Positions 32,220 to 43,750 of a stretch of 64,000 nt of DNA are shown piece by piece (positions within the stretch are counted from its first letter, which is position 1; each line of letters starts with the position of its first letter). Where the stretch lies: positions 310,001 through 374,000 of the forward strand of contig JAESUZ010003526.1 of NCBI GenBank assembly GCA_017311185.1, written 5' to 3'. A model generated the notes under the pieces. That model was not told the origin of the DNA. It made no database searches and saw only the letters and a program-made list of their open reading frames with translations. The translations under genes were made by a program, and so were the position numbers. The stretch is from Proteles cristata cristata (taxonomy: Eukaryota; Chordata; Mammalia; Carnivora; Hyaenidae).

Positions 32220-33295
32220 GCCACAGGGAGAAGGGTCTGCAGTGGGACATCGTTGAGGCAGGGAGGCCAGAAGGAGGCTGGAGCCCTCATCAGGTGAGGG
32301 AGGCCGACGGCCTGGACAGGTAGGAGGTAGGGTGGCGAGGAAGGAGGGGACCCGAGTGTAACTAGGAGGCAGGACCAGCGGGACTTACTGTACTTGAGCT
32401 GCAACAGGGACGGATGTCGTGGAGTCAGGGAGGACGCAGGGCTCAGGGTCTGAGCTACCGGGACAATGGCGGTGGCAGAGTGAGATGGCAGAGACGAGGA
32501 GAGGAAACGGAAGACACAGGGCCCAGTACATCAGAGTCCCTTCAAGAATTTAAGAGTCAGGTATAGAAGGGTGGCTGCGGAAACTTTTAACACAAACCAA
32601 GTCTGGGCTGGCTGGAATGCGGAAGGAGGGAAGGTAGGTGAGATATACGCAGTGCTCATCAATGAGGAGGGGCCATCCAGCTCCAGGTCCCCTGCGTGGG
32701 ACTGGTCAGTTTCTGCTGCTCAAGGGGACACACGTCAACAAGAAGGTAAGCACACTTGCCTTCTCAAAGCTTCAGGGGACCCACTCGCCTGTCTACCTAG
32801 CAGAAATGTTTTTGGAGGCTCAAGGCCACCAGGCATTGTTGCACACGTTGAGCACCGCACAACACACAAAAGGTACTTTTACTCAGACTGGTGTTCTCCC
32901 TAGAGCTAGGCGGTGCACAACGCGCACAGTGCTGCCTGGCAGTCATGGTCACCGTGAATCACTGTGTTTGTAAGTAATGGGGCTCCTGGAGAAGAGATGG
33001 AGATGTTTGTGAGAACCAGGATAGTGTCCTCTGCTTCTGAAGGTCAAATGAACTCTGGCATTTAAACACAGCTGTTAGAGTTGCCCTACATCCTGTGTTT
33101 TCTTTCTAAGAAGAAAAGCTTCGCCGGGGAAATGTCAACTGAGTTTCAACCAGCTGGCTCACGCAAGCCACAGCCACCGATGAGCTGTGCGATGTCACCA
33201 TGTTCTCTGGGGCAGCGCGGGGGCCCCCTGAGTTGTGCTCTGCACAGCCGGGACCTACAGTGGAGGCCGTGTAAACATGACCTGCCCTCCGGGCA
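32220..33295. other. Intergenic DNA with no recognised feature
   Basis: About 1.1 kb without an assignable repeat or gene. Confidence 0.4.
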
Positions 33296-33299
33296 GCTT

Positions 33300-33480
33300 C
33301 GTGGTGCAGGTCAGGAGAGCCCCAGGCCTGGGCTCAAATCCCAGCTCTGCCGCTGCCTGGCTGTGTGACCTCAGGCAAGTCACCTCACTTCTCTGAGCCT
33401 TGTTTCATCTTCCACAAAGTGAGAACCTGTTGGGGTTGCTGGAAGGGACAGAAGGGGGTCAGGAGGTCTCTGGATGATCC
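33300..33480 (+). repeat. MIR
   Basis: Well preserved: ctgggctcaaatcccagctc, gctgtgtgacctcaggcaag and cttctctgagccttgtttca. Confidence 0.8.
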
Positions 33481-33541
33481 TAGGTGCTAGGCTATAATAA
33501 CCCTTGTCATGAGCCCCATACCCATTCCTGGGGAGCCCTGC

Positions 33542-33554
33542 GGGGGGGGGGGGG
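33542..33554. repeat. Poly(G) run
   Basis: Thirteen consecutive G on the plus strand; sequencing length may be unreliable here. Confidence 0.85.
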
Positions 33555-33664
33555 ATGCTAACGTACACTCACTCACACACCCGCAAATTCACACACAGAA
33601 GCCTAGCCGGCTTTCACAGCCCGCTAAATACCCACCCTAAGCCACTTTAGTTCTTCCCTTTTTA

Positions 33665-33876
33665 TTTATTTATTTCTAAGAGAGAGAGAGAGACAGAGAG
33701 AGACAGCGTGAGCAGGGGAGGGTCAGAGAGAGAGGGAATCACAGACTGAAACAGGCTCCAGGCTCTGAGCTGGCAGTCAGCACAGAGCCCGACGCGGGGC
33801 TCGAACCCACGAACCGCGAGATCATGACCTGAGCGAAGGTCGGACGCTTAACCCACTAAGCCATCCAGGCACCCCT
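33665..33876 (-). mobile_element. Young-subfamily SINEC, left member of a pair
   Basis: Reverse: ctaagagagag, gagctggcagtcagcacaga, gatcatgacctgagcgaagg and ccatccaggcacccc. Flanked by gttcttcccttttta at 33650-33664 and 33877-33891. Confidence 0.95.
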
Positions 33877-33891
33877 GTTCTTCCCTTTTTA

Positions 33892-34135
33892 TTTTATTTT
33901 ATTTTTTTTTTAACTTTTTTTTTTTTAATATTTTTATTTATTTCTAGGAGAGAGAGACAGAGACAACGTGAGCAGGGGAGGTCAGAGAGAGAGGGAGTCA
34001 CAGACTGAAACAGGCTCCAGGCTCTGAGCTGGCAGTCAGCACAGAGCCCGACGCGGGGCTCGAACCCACGAACCGCGAGATCATGACCTAAGTGAAAGTC
34101 AGACGCTTAACCAACTAAGCCACCCAGGCGCCCCT
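33892..34135 (-). mobile_element. Young-subfamily SINEC, right member of a pair
   Basis: Nearly identical to its left neighbour, with a longer T-rich tail. Flanked by the same 15-mer, gttcttcccttttta, at 33877-33891 and 34136-34150, so the junction sequence occurs three times. Confidence 0.95.
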
Positions 34136-34154
34136 GTTCTTCCCTTTTTAAAGA

Positions 34155-34900
34155 AAAAGATCTGAGATGCAGAAAAAGGAAAAGAATAATAAACTGCCCT
34201 TTGCCATCACCCAGAGAAACCCTGCCAGGCAGTCATCCACTGATGGTGGGGACGCGCTGTGTTCCTCCACTCCAGCTGACCTCCGGGGGTGCCTCTGCTC
34301 GGACGAGGAGTTGAGGGTCTGAGCCCTCAGGAGGAAGGGCCAAAAAGCAGAGGGGTTGTGGGCCCCGGCAACACCCTCCCCTCCCAGGAACCAGCAGGAG
34401 AATAAAGTTCCCTCCGCCTCTGCTCTCCTGAGGGAAGAAGGCCGCTCTGCTGGAAGGCCCCCCTGTGATGTCCCCTCGAAGGTGACACTTCACCCAGGTG
34501 AGAGGGCAAGGTCTGAGCCAAAAGACCCTAGGAATCTGTTTGGTCAAGGTGCCGAATGGGAAACAGCCCTCACCCAGTCGTAGCTGGGCTGAAGACTCAT
34601 CTCCCTGGTTTTGTCTCTTTCCTTCTCTGTCACATGCCAATGACACCCCACAGCCACCCCATGATGGATCATGATAAGCTGGCAATGGTGTAGCAGTTGC
34701 TGTTCTCTGAAAAGCTCTCTGGATATTCCCTGCCTTCCTGCCTCTGCGTCTGCCTCTGCCAGTGGGATTCTGCCCTTGGGCTCACCACTGCCTAGTTCTT
34801 TCTGGACCCCAGCACATGCCCCTCCTGGGAAACTCGGAGCCCTCCCTGGGGGGTCCCCTCCCATCCCCACGCAGCCAGAGAAACCTCCTGAAAGCAGAAT
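34155..34900. other. Intergenic DNA with no recognised feature
   Basis: About 750 bp; open frames up to 150 codons lack resemblance to any family. Confidence 0.4.
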
Positions 34901-34904
34901 TTCT

Positions 34905-34998
34905 TCCCTCCCTCCCCCCTTCCTTCCTTCCTTCCTTCTTCCCTCCTCCCTCCCTACTCCCCTTCCCTTCCTTTGCTCTCTCTCCCCCGCTTTCCCCT

Positions 34999-35030
<32 letters not shown>

Positions 35031-35035
35031 CTTTC
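34905..35035. repeat. Polypyrimidine tract
   Basis: Almost pure C/T over 130 bp, with CTTC, TCCC and (CT)n sub-blocks. Purine strand is minus. Confidence 0.9.
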
Positions 35036-35312
35036 ACTCCACAGAGTCTGATTCATCTCCATGGCCTCACAGAGCCCAGGCTAGAGTCCACACTCAATGC
35101 ACTGAATAACGTCATTTGCACGCACATGTTCTGACACACACATTCACAGACGCAATCCTAGACACAATCCTCCTCGACATACCCATCCTTAGCCAGCAAC
35201 TCTCGGTGGCCATTTTCCCCACTTAAAGAACAATATCTAAAATGTAGCAAAATGGAAACAAAGTAAACCCTGAACTGACTACTTCTACATTTGTCACTGT
35301 TGCTCCTCTCTC

Positions 35313-35532
35313 TTTTTTTTTTTTTTAATATTTTTATTTATTTCTAGGAGAGAGGGACAGCGTGAGCAGGGGAGGGTCAGAGAGAGAGGGAGACACAGAC
35401 TCCGAAACAGGCTCCAGGCTCTGAGCTGGCAGTCAGCACAGAGCCCGACGCGGGGCTCGAACCCACGAACCGCGAGATCATGACCTAAGCGAAAGTCAGA
35501 CGCTTAACCGACTAAGCCACCCAGGCGCCCCG
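35313..35532 (-). mobile_element. Young-subfamily SINEC
   Basis: Reverse, with gaaagtcagacgcttaaccg in the head. Target duplication tgttgctcctctctct at 35298-35313 and 35533-35548. Confidence 0.95.
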
Positions 35533-35809
35533 TGTTGCTCCTCTCTCTTAAGGCGATTCCCTTTGCCCCCACACTCACTAATAATGGCGATTATCCACTC
35601 CTGGTTGCTCTAGTCTGACGGGAGAAAGAAGGGCCCCACTGTTGTCTCAGCTTACACTTCTCTGATTATTAATGAGCTCTAGCACCTTCTCATATACTCA
35701 TCGGCCAGTCTGCGGTCCCTTCTTGAAAGTGCCCATTCATGTGCCTTGCCCATTTCTCTGTTGAGCTTTCAGCTTTTTTCTTGTCTGTTTGCAGTTCTTT
35801 GAAAGTGCT

Positions 35810-37802
35810 GGACACAGATTCTTTATTGAATTGTTTGTTGTGAAATTTACATACAGTGAAAGTAACCATTTAAAAGTGTACAATTCAGTGGCATTTACTA
35901 CATTCACAGTGCGCTACAACTATCATATCTATCTACTTCCAAGATATTTCCATCACTCCACACGAAAACCCCATACCCACTAAGAAGTCATTTGGGTCCC
36001 CATTCCATTCTTCCCAACTTCCGGCTACCAACAACCAGTTTTCCGTCTCTCTGGTTCTACCTCGTCTGGACATTTCCTGTAAATAGAACCACACAATGTG
36101 TGGCCTTTTGTGCCTGGCATCTTTCCCTTAGCATAATGTTTTTGAGATTAATTCCTGTTGCAGCATGTATCTGTACTCATTCCTTTATACGACTGAATAA
36201 TAATCCATCATACATTGCACCACGTTTTGTGTATCCATTATTTCTCTGGTGGGCATACGGGCTGTTTTCACCCTTCAGTCATTATGAACAGTGCTGCTAT
36301 GAATATTCACGTACAAGTATTTGAGTACTTGTTCTCAGTCATTTGGGGCATACATCTAGGTGTGGAATTGATGGCTCATGTTATGGTAATTCTACATTTA
36401 CCTTTCCAGCTAGTGGACCAATGCTTTTCCACAGTGGTCGCACGATTTTACGTTCCCACCAGCCATGTATGAGAGTTACAGTTTCTCCACATCCACACCC
36501 ACACTTACTATTTCCTTTTTTCTTTTTTTTATTGCAGACATCCTAGTAGGTGTGATGTGGAATTTCGTTGTGGTTTTGATTTGTATTTCCCTAACGAATA
36601 ATGATGTTGAGCATCTTTTCATATGCTTGTTGTCTATTTGTGCGTCTACTTTGAAATCATTGGCCCACGGTTAAATTTGTAGTCATTTTTGCTCATGAGG
36701 TATAGGAGTTCTATATGTATTCTGGATTCTAGACTCTTGTCAGAAATATAATTTGAAAATATCTTCTCCCATTATGTAGGCTGTCCTTTCACTTTCTTGA
36801 TGGTGTTCTTTGATGTACAAAAGCTTTTAATTTTGATGAAATTAAATGTATGTATTTTTCCTTTTGTCACTGGTGCTTTGGGCATCATATCTAAGAATCT
36901 TTTTACCAAGTTCAAAGTCATGAAGATTATTCCTATATTTTTGTCTAAGAATTTGATAGTTTTAACTTTTAAGTTTAGATCTTTGATTCACTTTGAGCTG
37001 ACTTTTGTCTGTGGTGTGAGGTAGGGGCCCATCTTCATTCTTCCGCATGTGGCCATCCGGTGGTCCCTGCACCACTTGCCGAAGGAGCTATTCTTTCCAC
37101 CATGAAATGGTCTTGGCACCTTGTCAAAAACCAATTGGCCACAGAGGTATTGGTTTATTTCCAGACTCTCAACTCCATTCTGTTGGTCTACTTGTCTATC
37201 CTGTGCCAGTACCACAGAGTTGATTGACGCTTTGTTGTCAGTTTCAAGATCAAGAAGCGGGAGTCCTTTGACTTTATTCTTCTTTTCCAAGAATATTTTT
37301 GCCTTTTCAGGGCCCCCTGCATCTCCATATGAATTTGAAGATTGGCTTTTCCGTTTCTGAAAAAAAAGGCTGTTGGGATTTGGATCGGGATTGCATTAAA
37401 TCTGTATTCCTGACCATACTAAGCCTTCCTGACAATACTAAGCTTCCTAACCCATGAACACCCAATGCCTTTCCATTTATTTATGTCTTCTTTAATTTCC
37501 TTCGGCAGCCCATCTGTCCTTGTTGTGTTCAATTATCAAAACTATTTTCTCAGAGCACCTGGCTGGCTCAGTCAGAAGAGCATGAGGCTTCTGATCTCGG
37601 AGTTGTGAGTTCGAGCCCTATGTTGGATACAGAGATTACTTAAATAAATAAAACCTTAAAAATTTTTTTTGCTCTCAGTCTGTCATTTGTCTGTTAATGT
37701 TTGCATGTGATGTCCTTCATGAGGGAGAAATCCTTCATTTTTATGTAATCAAATTTACTGCTCTCTCCTTTGCACACATGTTATGTCTCTCTCTCTCTCT
37801 CT

Positions 37803-37835
<33 letters not shown>

Positions 37836-37995
37836 ATGCATGGGAGCATATTTTATGTTTGCGACATTTGGGATTCACCTTCCCCACCCCATGGTCACAA
37901 AGCTACCAACCAATGTTTACTTTATTAGCTTTACCTCTTAGATAAAGTATATATAGTTTCACTTTTTAAAGTTAGATCTTTAATCCACTGGGTCC
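35810..37995 (-). mobile_element. L1 3' UTR and distal ORF2 (reverse), longest L1 here
   Basis: Starts with the 3' UTR (atttaaaagtgtacaattca, cttagcataatgtttttgag, ctgttttcacccttcagtc) and passes through tcttctcccattatgtaggc and gacttttgtctgtggtgtg to ORF2-end sequence (gattggcttttccgtttctg, catttatttatgtcttcttt). A short SINE at 37553-37664 interrupts it, and L1-like sequence resumes at 37666. A (CT)n expansion lies at 37787-37836. No intact ORF. Confidence 0.85.
37553..37664 (+). mobile_element. Short head-only SINE within L1
   Basis: agagcacctggctggctcag head, intact gtgagttcgagccc B box, tail gagattacttaaataaataa. Confidence 0.85.
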
Positions 37996-37999
37996 CTCC

Positions 38000-38330
38000 T
38001 TTGCTCTCCTGTGAGGTGGGATCCACCTTGTCCCATAGGCTGAACCATCACTACTCGTTAACCCCGCCATCCTTCTCCCAGCTCTGTGATCCCACCTGGA
38101 TGCCCATCCACGGGGAATGGAAAGGTATGTTTTCCTCTCCATTGGAATGGATGCCCCTCAGCGGGGCTGGGGGCCCAGGTGTCTCTGACAAGCAGTGAAC
38201 TAGGAACGTGTGAGGCACCTGGGTAGATCATGATGTTCCATTAAAGTGATAAGGAACAGCATGAGATGTAACACGGCTCTGCTGGAAAAGCAAATGGTGT
38301 ATTTTTACAAGTACAGAAACATAGCTAAAG
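38000..38330. other. Intergenic DNA with no recognised feature
   Basis: Nothing assignable between the L1 and the next SINE. Confidence 0.4.
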
Positions 38331-38350
38331 ATGAAATATCAGTTTTCTTA

Positions 38351-38564
38351 ACTTTTAAAAAAATGTTTATTTTTGAGAGACAGACAGACAGACAGAACAT
38401 GAGTGGGAGAGGGGCAGAGAGAGAGGGAGACACAGAATCTGAAGCAGGCTGTAGTCTCTGAGCTGTCAGCACAGAGCCTGACGTGGGGCTTGAACTCACA
38501 GATCACAAGATCATGACTTGAGTTGAAGTCGGACACTTAACTGACGGAGCCACCCAGGCGCCCA
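38351..38564 (-). mobile_element. SINEC
   Basis: Perfect 18-bp target duplication gaaatatcagttttctta at 38333-38350 and 38565-38582. Carries a small (ACAG)n run. Confidence 0.96.
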
Positions 38565-38963
38565 GAAATATCAGTTTTCTTAAGCAGGAGACTTGGTTGG
38601 GAGAGGACGGGAGGGGGTTGGAGACATAAGGGAACAGATCACACAATAAAACGAAAGAAGAGGTGGTCTCCAATGGACCAGCAATGAAAATGTGGCAAGA
38701 CTCGTCCCCTGCATGGCAGCCCAAGAAATCAGAGGGCAGCACAGAAGGCTCCGGAATGCGTGAGGTGCTCCGGAGGGACCAAGGCCTGAGTCTGAGGGCA
38801 GCAAGTGCAGGATGCTGGGTTCTCCAGGTGCAAGAGGCAGATGGGGCCTGTTTCTTCCCTCCCAGAGTGGTCATGGGGCCAGCGCTCAAACTGCCTCCAA
38901 GAAATCACGCCAGGGGATCTATTTCATAGCTGAAGAAGGACCCTTAGAGAACCAACTATTTTA

Positions 38964-39079
38964 TTTTATTTTATTTTATTTTATTTTACTTTATTTTAAT
39001 TTTATTTATTTATTTATTTGGTGTGAAAAGGTGATTTATTAAAGCATGGGGACAGGACCTATAGGCAGGAAGACTTACC
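38964..39079 (-). mobile_element. Retroposed 3' end of a cellular mRNA
   Basis: On the minus strand about 60 nt of unique sequence ends catgctttAATAAAtcacc, followed about 14 nt later by an A-rich tail that decays into AAAT and AAAAT units. The insert lies between copies of gagaaccaac(t/g)atttta at 38947-38963 and 39080-39096 (16 of 17 identical). Poly(A) signal, tail and target duplication together are the hallmark of L1-mediated retrotransposition of a severely 5'-truncated mRNA. I could not identify the parent gene. Confidence 0.8.
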
Positions 39080-39099
39080 GAGAACCAACGATTTTAGAT

Positions 39100-40020
39100 G
39101 TTGAGATTAAGGCCACAGGAAGACTGAACCCCCATGAGCTGGCCTGGAACCACACCCCTGACTCCAGCGCGGGCTCTCTCCCAGCAGATGGCCCCAGACC
39201 TGCCCCAGCGTGGTGGCCACAGACCCGCAAAGCATGGCGGCCACTGCGATCCCTCTGGCCTCTCTGGCTCCGTGCCCAGGCCTGCCATGGCCGCGTGGCA
39301 AACAGCTGCCCCCTGGCTTCCCGGGATCAGTGCGTGGGTCCAGAGTTTCATTCCGCATTCACTGTGCAGGAGGCCCGAGTGCCAGCCCACGCCCTCAGTG
39401 GCCCCTGTTTTCCGCATTTATTGGGTCTTCAGATACACAGGCACCTCTCCGTCTTGGCTCACAGGGCATCTGACTGCTCTCCCTCTGGCTTGCTCTCTCT
39501 CACTGACATTTCTTCCTTCCCGAGACCCGCAGACAAGAAAACCAGCTTTGCAGAGATGTGGGGGCAGAGGGTTCAGACAGGGGAACAGCAGGTCCTGAGG
39601 ACGCCCAGGAGCCCGGTGTGGCTGCAGGGCTGTGAAAGAGGCGCAGGGTGGTGATGGGAGGGTGGCGAGCTGGCGAGGCCAAACCCCAGCTCTCCGGGCC
39701 AGGGCTGACCCCCAGGCTGAGGCCAGAGGCAGAAGGAGGCCAGAGCTGGGCAGCAGGGAGAGCACAGGCTGGGAAGATGGTGTCTTTGCCCCCAATGAAC
39801 CCTGACCTGCCCATGCCCGGGCCTCAGCCAGAGTTCAAGGGCATCTGCTTTCTGATGAGTCGTCTCCATGAGCCAGGCTGGGGCTGTGCAAACGCAGAGC
39901 CAAGGTTGGAGAGGGCTGTCAGGATGAGGTGCCCCAGGAGCCTGGAGGGGCTGCCCTAGCCCTTTTGTACCTCTTAGACCTGGCCAGTGAAGAAATCAGG
40001 TCCCCACTGCAGGGGATGGT
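39100..40020. other. GC-rich intergenic DNA with no recognised feature
   Basis: Non-repetitive, GC-rich and only moderately CpG-rich. The 202-codon plus-strand frame at 39046-39654 begins inside the retroposed insert, so it is not a gene. Confidence 0.45.
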
Positions 40021-40034
40021 CACCATTCAGCCCA

Positions 40035-40145
40035 TCCGAGGTTAGTAATTACTATTATACCCATTTTACAGATGAAGAAACTGAGGCTCAGAGACATCCT
40101 GCGGTTTGCACAAGGTCACACAGCAAAGCTGGGATTCAAACGAGA
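40035..40145 (-). repeat. MIR
   Basis: tacccattttacagatgaag, aaactgaggctcagagacat and caaggtcacacagcaaagct, textbook reverse core. Confidence 0.85.
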
Positions 40146-40274
40146 GTTCCTCAGGGACAATTCTCTCAGCACTTTGCCCAGGGCCTGGGAGACCGCACGT
40201 TCAGCCTCCAGTCAACAACCACACGCTGTCCCCAGCTGCGAACTGGACACGAGCCACACAGCACATAGTTATTC

Positions 40275-40343
40275 CCAAATTCAAATGCTACCAGGAGCCT
40301 GGCACACAATTATGTTCCAAATTCAAATGCTACCAGGAGCCTG
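40275..40343. repeat. Tandem duplication with 42-bp period
   Basis: The same 27 bases, beginning ccaaattcaaatgctaccag, occur at 40275-40301 and 40317-40343, separated by unlike 15-base spacer sequence. Confidence 0.9.
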
Positions 40344-40779
40344 CTACCACAGGCTCTCCACCCTCATTGCCTCCGCCAGGGGACTCCAGGAAAGTTCCAG
40401 CCCTAGGGTGGGAGACCTGGCCTGAATCAGGCTCCGCCCCAACTCGCAGGAGCTCCCCGGCCAGGCACAGTCCCCCTCTGCGCTGCATGCTGCTCGGTTG
40501 TGCAACCATGCCACAATGTCCCCCACCCAGCCCGTAAACAGCGCCCCTCGCATCGTTTCTAACCATTGCGATCACCCACAGGGCTGCTGAGAACCTTCAG
40601 GAACGTTCGTGCAGAAGTCCACGGGCTCCCTGGGCTCACCTAGACCTCCTGAGGCTGAACCTGCCTCCTGACAAGACTGCCCGGGTGATCGCAAGCACAT
40701 CAAAGTTCCAGAAGCCATGCTCTGGGGTCCACTCCTGGAAGCGAAGATCCATAGCCTCGACTCTGCTAAATAAGGCCAG

Positions 40780-40910
40780 CCGTCTCCCCGGGTGGCCACA
40801 GCAGTTTGCATCCCCACCGGGAGTGGATGAGCGCTTCCGGGGCACAACTCCTCGCCAGCGCCGGGCCTCATCAGACTTCTTCCTATTTTCCAATCGAGGC
40901 CCGAGAAAAC
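40780..40910 (-). mobile_element. Possible L1 3' UTR fragment (reverse)
   Basis: cagtttgcatccccaccggg then gcacaactcctcgccagcgc and catcagacttcttcctattt track the reverse L1 segment usually reading (t)ttgcactcccaccaac...cctcgccaac. CpG-rich and diverged. Confidence 0.45.
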
Positions 40911-42055
40911 GGTCCCATGATCACTCAACACTTTTCTTTTGATGCATTTCTTAACCTGTAGCCTCCGCCCAGCTGTAACGCCCATGCGATGGCATTTGCT
41001 GCTAGACACCTATTTTCTCTAACACAGATGAAGAGACGCCTAACTCTGCGAGTATGTCTCCTGATACCAATGAGAAGAACAGCCCCAGCACCCGGGGACC
41101 AATGGCTCCAAGTGGCTGGTGCTTGTTCTCCCTCCTCCCCCGTCCCCACCCTCATCCCTCAGGGTCACGTAGGGAGAGAGCAGCGGGGGCGTGGGCGTGC
41201 GACACACACCCGAGGGGCGAGGGGCGGGCGACCTGGTCCAGGCCTTGTGCTTGCCCCGGTGCGCACAGCAGGCAGCACGATGCCCTGAGGCCAGGGCTCT
41301 CTGTGCTGAAGCCCCGCTGGCAGGGAGAGGCACGGCGGGTCTCAGCTGGCCCTTGAAAGGGGACTCCAGGGCGGAACGGCTCCGGCTGCCCTTGACTCCC
41401 AGCACTTGTCAAGAAGAGCCACTTCTGGGAAGATCGCAGGCCTTGGGCTCTCAGGCTCTGACAGTGGTTCCCCTGTCCGCGCTGCCCTGGGGCGCCTCGC
41501 CCCACTAGGCCCGGCCCTCAGGAGGGCCACCGTCACTGTACGGCCCGGCCCAGCCTGCCTAGAGCGCTCACTCTGCTGCGCCCACACATTCTGGGTACAT
41601 TCTGGGAATCCAGGCTTCGGATGCCGCCAGGGGAGGTGACACGAGCCACACGGCCAGGTTTGCAGCGTTTTGAGGTCCAGCCTGCCTGCCTTGCAGCGTG
41701 TCACAGATCTCCAGCACACGGGCCCAGGTGGCTGCCGTCTGGTCTGGTCTGGACAGTGGGATGGGGCTGTGAGTGCCTCGGTGACCGCCGGAGGAGCAAA
41801 TGACACAAGCCCTCTGTCTGGCCCCTGCGGGCTCAGCGGGGTCTCAGGTGGGTCCCCTCAGAAGCAGACCCTGAGACAAGGATGCCAGGGCAGTGAGTCC
41901 TCCTGGAGGTGACCCCCGGCCCCTTACAGCCCCTAGCACTGGAGCTGCCAATCTCACGGGATGAGAGAGTCCCCGGGAACCCAAGCGCCAGGGGCCGTGT
42001 GAACAGGGGGTGGTGGAGGGAGACAGGTCCACGTGCAGGTGGGCCCAGCCCAGTC
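40910..42055. other. GC-rich, CpG-enriched intergenic DNA
   Basis: CpGs are denser than in most of the window, especially at 41160-41530. No exon recognised. The part at 41845-41890 (gaagcagaccctgagacaag) recurs at 45493-45530 as gaagtagaccctgagacaag, so it belongs to a dispersed repeat I cannot name. Confidence 0.45.
41189..41197 (+). promoter_or_regulatory. EGR1-type site
   Basis: GCGTGGGCG is an exact EGR-family consensus, set in aggggc/gggcgg-rich sequence. Candidate regulatory element only. Confidence 0.4.
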
Positions 42056-42059
42056 CCTA

Positions 42060-42180
42060 ACACTGCTGCTTCCTGGCTGCTGGCCCGAGCATGTTACCAA
42101 ACCTCTGGAAATCCACTCCTCTCCCTAGAAGATGAACTAATGCCTCACAGAGCAGTGGGGAGGATGCAGTAAGGATTGGG
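42060..42180 (+). repeat. MIR
   Basis: gagcatgttaccaaacctct, cctagaagatgaactaatgc and gaggatgcagtaaggattgg. Confidence 0.5.
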
Positions 42181-42184
42181 CAAC

Positions 42185-42795
42185 ACGCTTGCCCAGGGGC
42201 ATCCCCAGTGGGCTCACCACTGTCTGCACACCCGGCAGGTACGGTCTCCCAGAAACCCTTCCGGCTGCTGGTTACGCCAGCCCGAAGCCCAGGTGCCCAA
42301 GATGTGCAGGTGCAGCTGGAGGGCGACAGAGGAAGACACTCAAGTGCAGAGCCTCCGAGGTCCAGTCCTGCTTGGCCTTCAGGAGCAGGAGCAGGAGCCT
42401 TCAGGAGCAGGCTCCGGGGAACTGGTCCAGGGGACACCAGTCAGAGGCCGGCCTGGCCACATGGCCACTGGGCTGTCCATCCCCCAGTGCAGCCCCACGC
42501 CCACCCCCGCCACTCCCCTCTTCTTCCCTGGCCACCACATGCCTGTCCAGGGTCACCCTTAGGTACTGGTGACCTTGAGGGATCTGCGCAGGGGTGCCGA
42601 CGGCCACAGAGAGCAGCCCTAGCAAACATCAGCTTCTGCCCCCAGCTGTCAGGTGCACAGCTTTAACCAAAAAATATACGCAGCAGCGGCAAATGCTTGC
42701 TGTTTGGGATATGAGCCGGTATTCGACACTCGCCACAGCACATGTTAATGTCCTCAGAGTGCCATCTGTCAGCATCCCATCCACTCACTTATTGG
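42185..42795. other. Intergenic DNA with no recognised feature
   Basis: GC-rich to 42650, then AT-richer. Overlapping open frames of 126-152 codons on both strands look compositional. Confidence 0.4.
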
Positions 42796-42797
42796 GT

Positions 42798-43011
42798 TGT
42801 TTTTTTTTTTTTGTTCTTTTAAACGTTTGTTTTTGAGAGAGAACGAGCAAGCCGGGGAGGGTCAGAGACAGAAGGAGACACAGAATCTGAAGCAGGCTCC
42901 AGGCTCTGCGATGTCAGCACAGAGTCTGACGCAGGGCTCAAAATCATGGACCCCGAGATCATGACCTGAGCCGAAGTTGGATGCTGAACCGACCGAGCCA
43001 CCCGGGCGCCG
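42798..43011 (-). mobile_element. SINEC
   Basis: Reverse, from T13 to gccacccgggcgcc. Sequence on both sides is similar but no exact target duplication could be fixed. Confidence 0.9.
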
Positions 43012-43174
43012 CAGCATCTGCTCATGTATTGATTGAACAACGAATGAGCCAGCCAGCTGTGTGCACACACCGTGCGTCAGGCTGAGGTCTGCATGGCCAC
43101 CCGATGTCTCCTTCAGGCCTCTGCCTTGATGCCTCCCTTCCTGAAATAGCACCTCCACCCTCCCAGACACTCCG

Positions 43175-43540
43175 CACAGACTGAAACATGGCCTCCGACA
43201 GATATCCACGTCCCAATCCTCGGAACCTAGGAAGATCACCTTGTATGGCAAGAAAGGGGGCCTTTGCAGGTGTATGGAGAGGCCGTCCTGGACTACTGGG
43301 GTGGCCCGCCATGCAGGCACGTGTGTCAAACACAGATGTGAAGTCACTGGCTTTGAGGACTGCAGTGAGGTGGCCACTAGAATCTGGAACAAAGACCGGA
43401 TCTTCCGCTAGAGCCTCGGGGAGAGCATGGCCATGCTGGCACCTTGGTTTTGGCCTGACAGTGCTGGACCTCCAGCCTCCAAGCTATGACAGGACACACT
43501 CTGTTGCTTGTGGCAATGTGTTACAACACGAACAAACACA
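43175..43540 (+). repeat. MLT1-like LTR of an ancient endogenous retrovirus
   Basis: aacatggcctccgacagata, gtcccaatcctcggaaccta, cctagagcctcggggagagc-type block and tggacctccagcctccaagc. A solo, non-coding LTR relic. Confidence 0.6.
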
Positions 43541-43589
43541 CTCTCTAACTCCTTATTCTGCTTTACCAACTTCCATCATACACTACTAC

Positions 43590-43621
43590 CTAGTTAGCCA
43601 CTGAGCCACCCAGACGCCCCG
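43590..43621 (-). mobile_element. SINEC head remnant
   Basis: Only ccactgagccacccagacgc plus cccc remains: the extreme head of a reverse SINE. Confidence 0.65.
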
Positions 43622-43750
43622 AAAATAATTTTTATGTAGATATGAGCTTAGGTACATGCTGAAAAAAAAAAAAAAACCCGAGTGAATCCACACCAAATCC
43701 CACTGCAAATGGAACTATGTGTGGAAGGCTTCTCATTCTCCTGAAAGCAT

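Noticed and set aside
37787..37836. Long (CT)n as a regulatory tract
   Set aside because: It is a simple microsatellite within L1 debris with no neighbouring motif.
39046..39654. 202-codon open frame, plus strand
   Set aside because: Its first codons lie in the retroposed mRNA tail and target duplication, so the frame is accidental.
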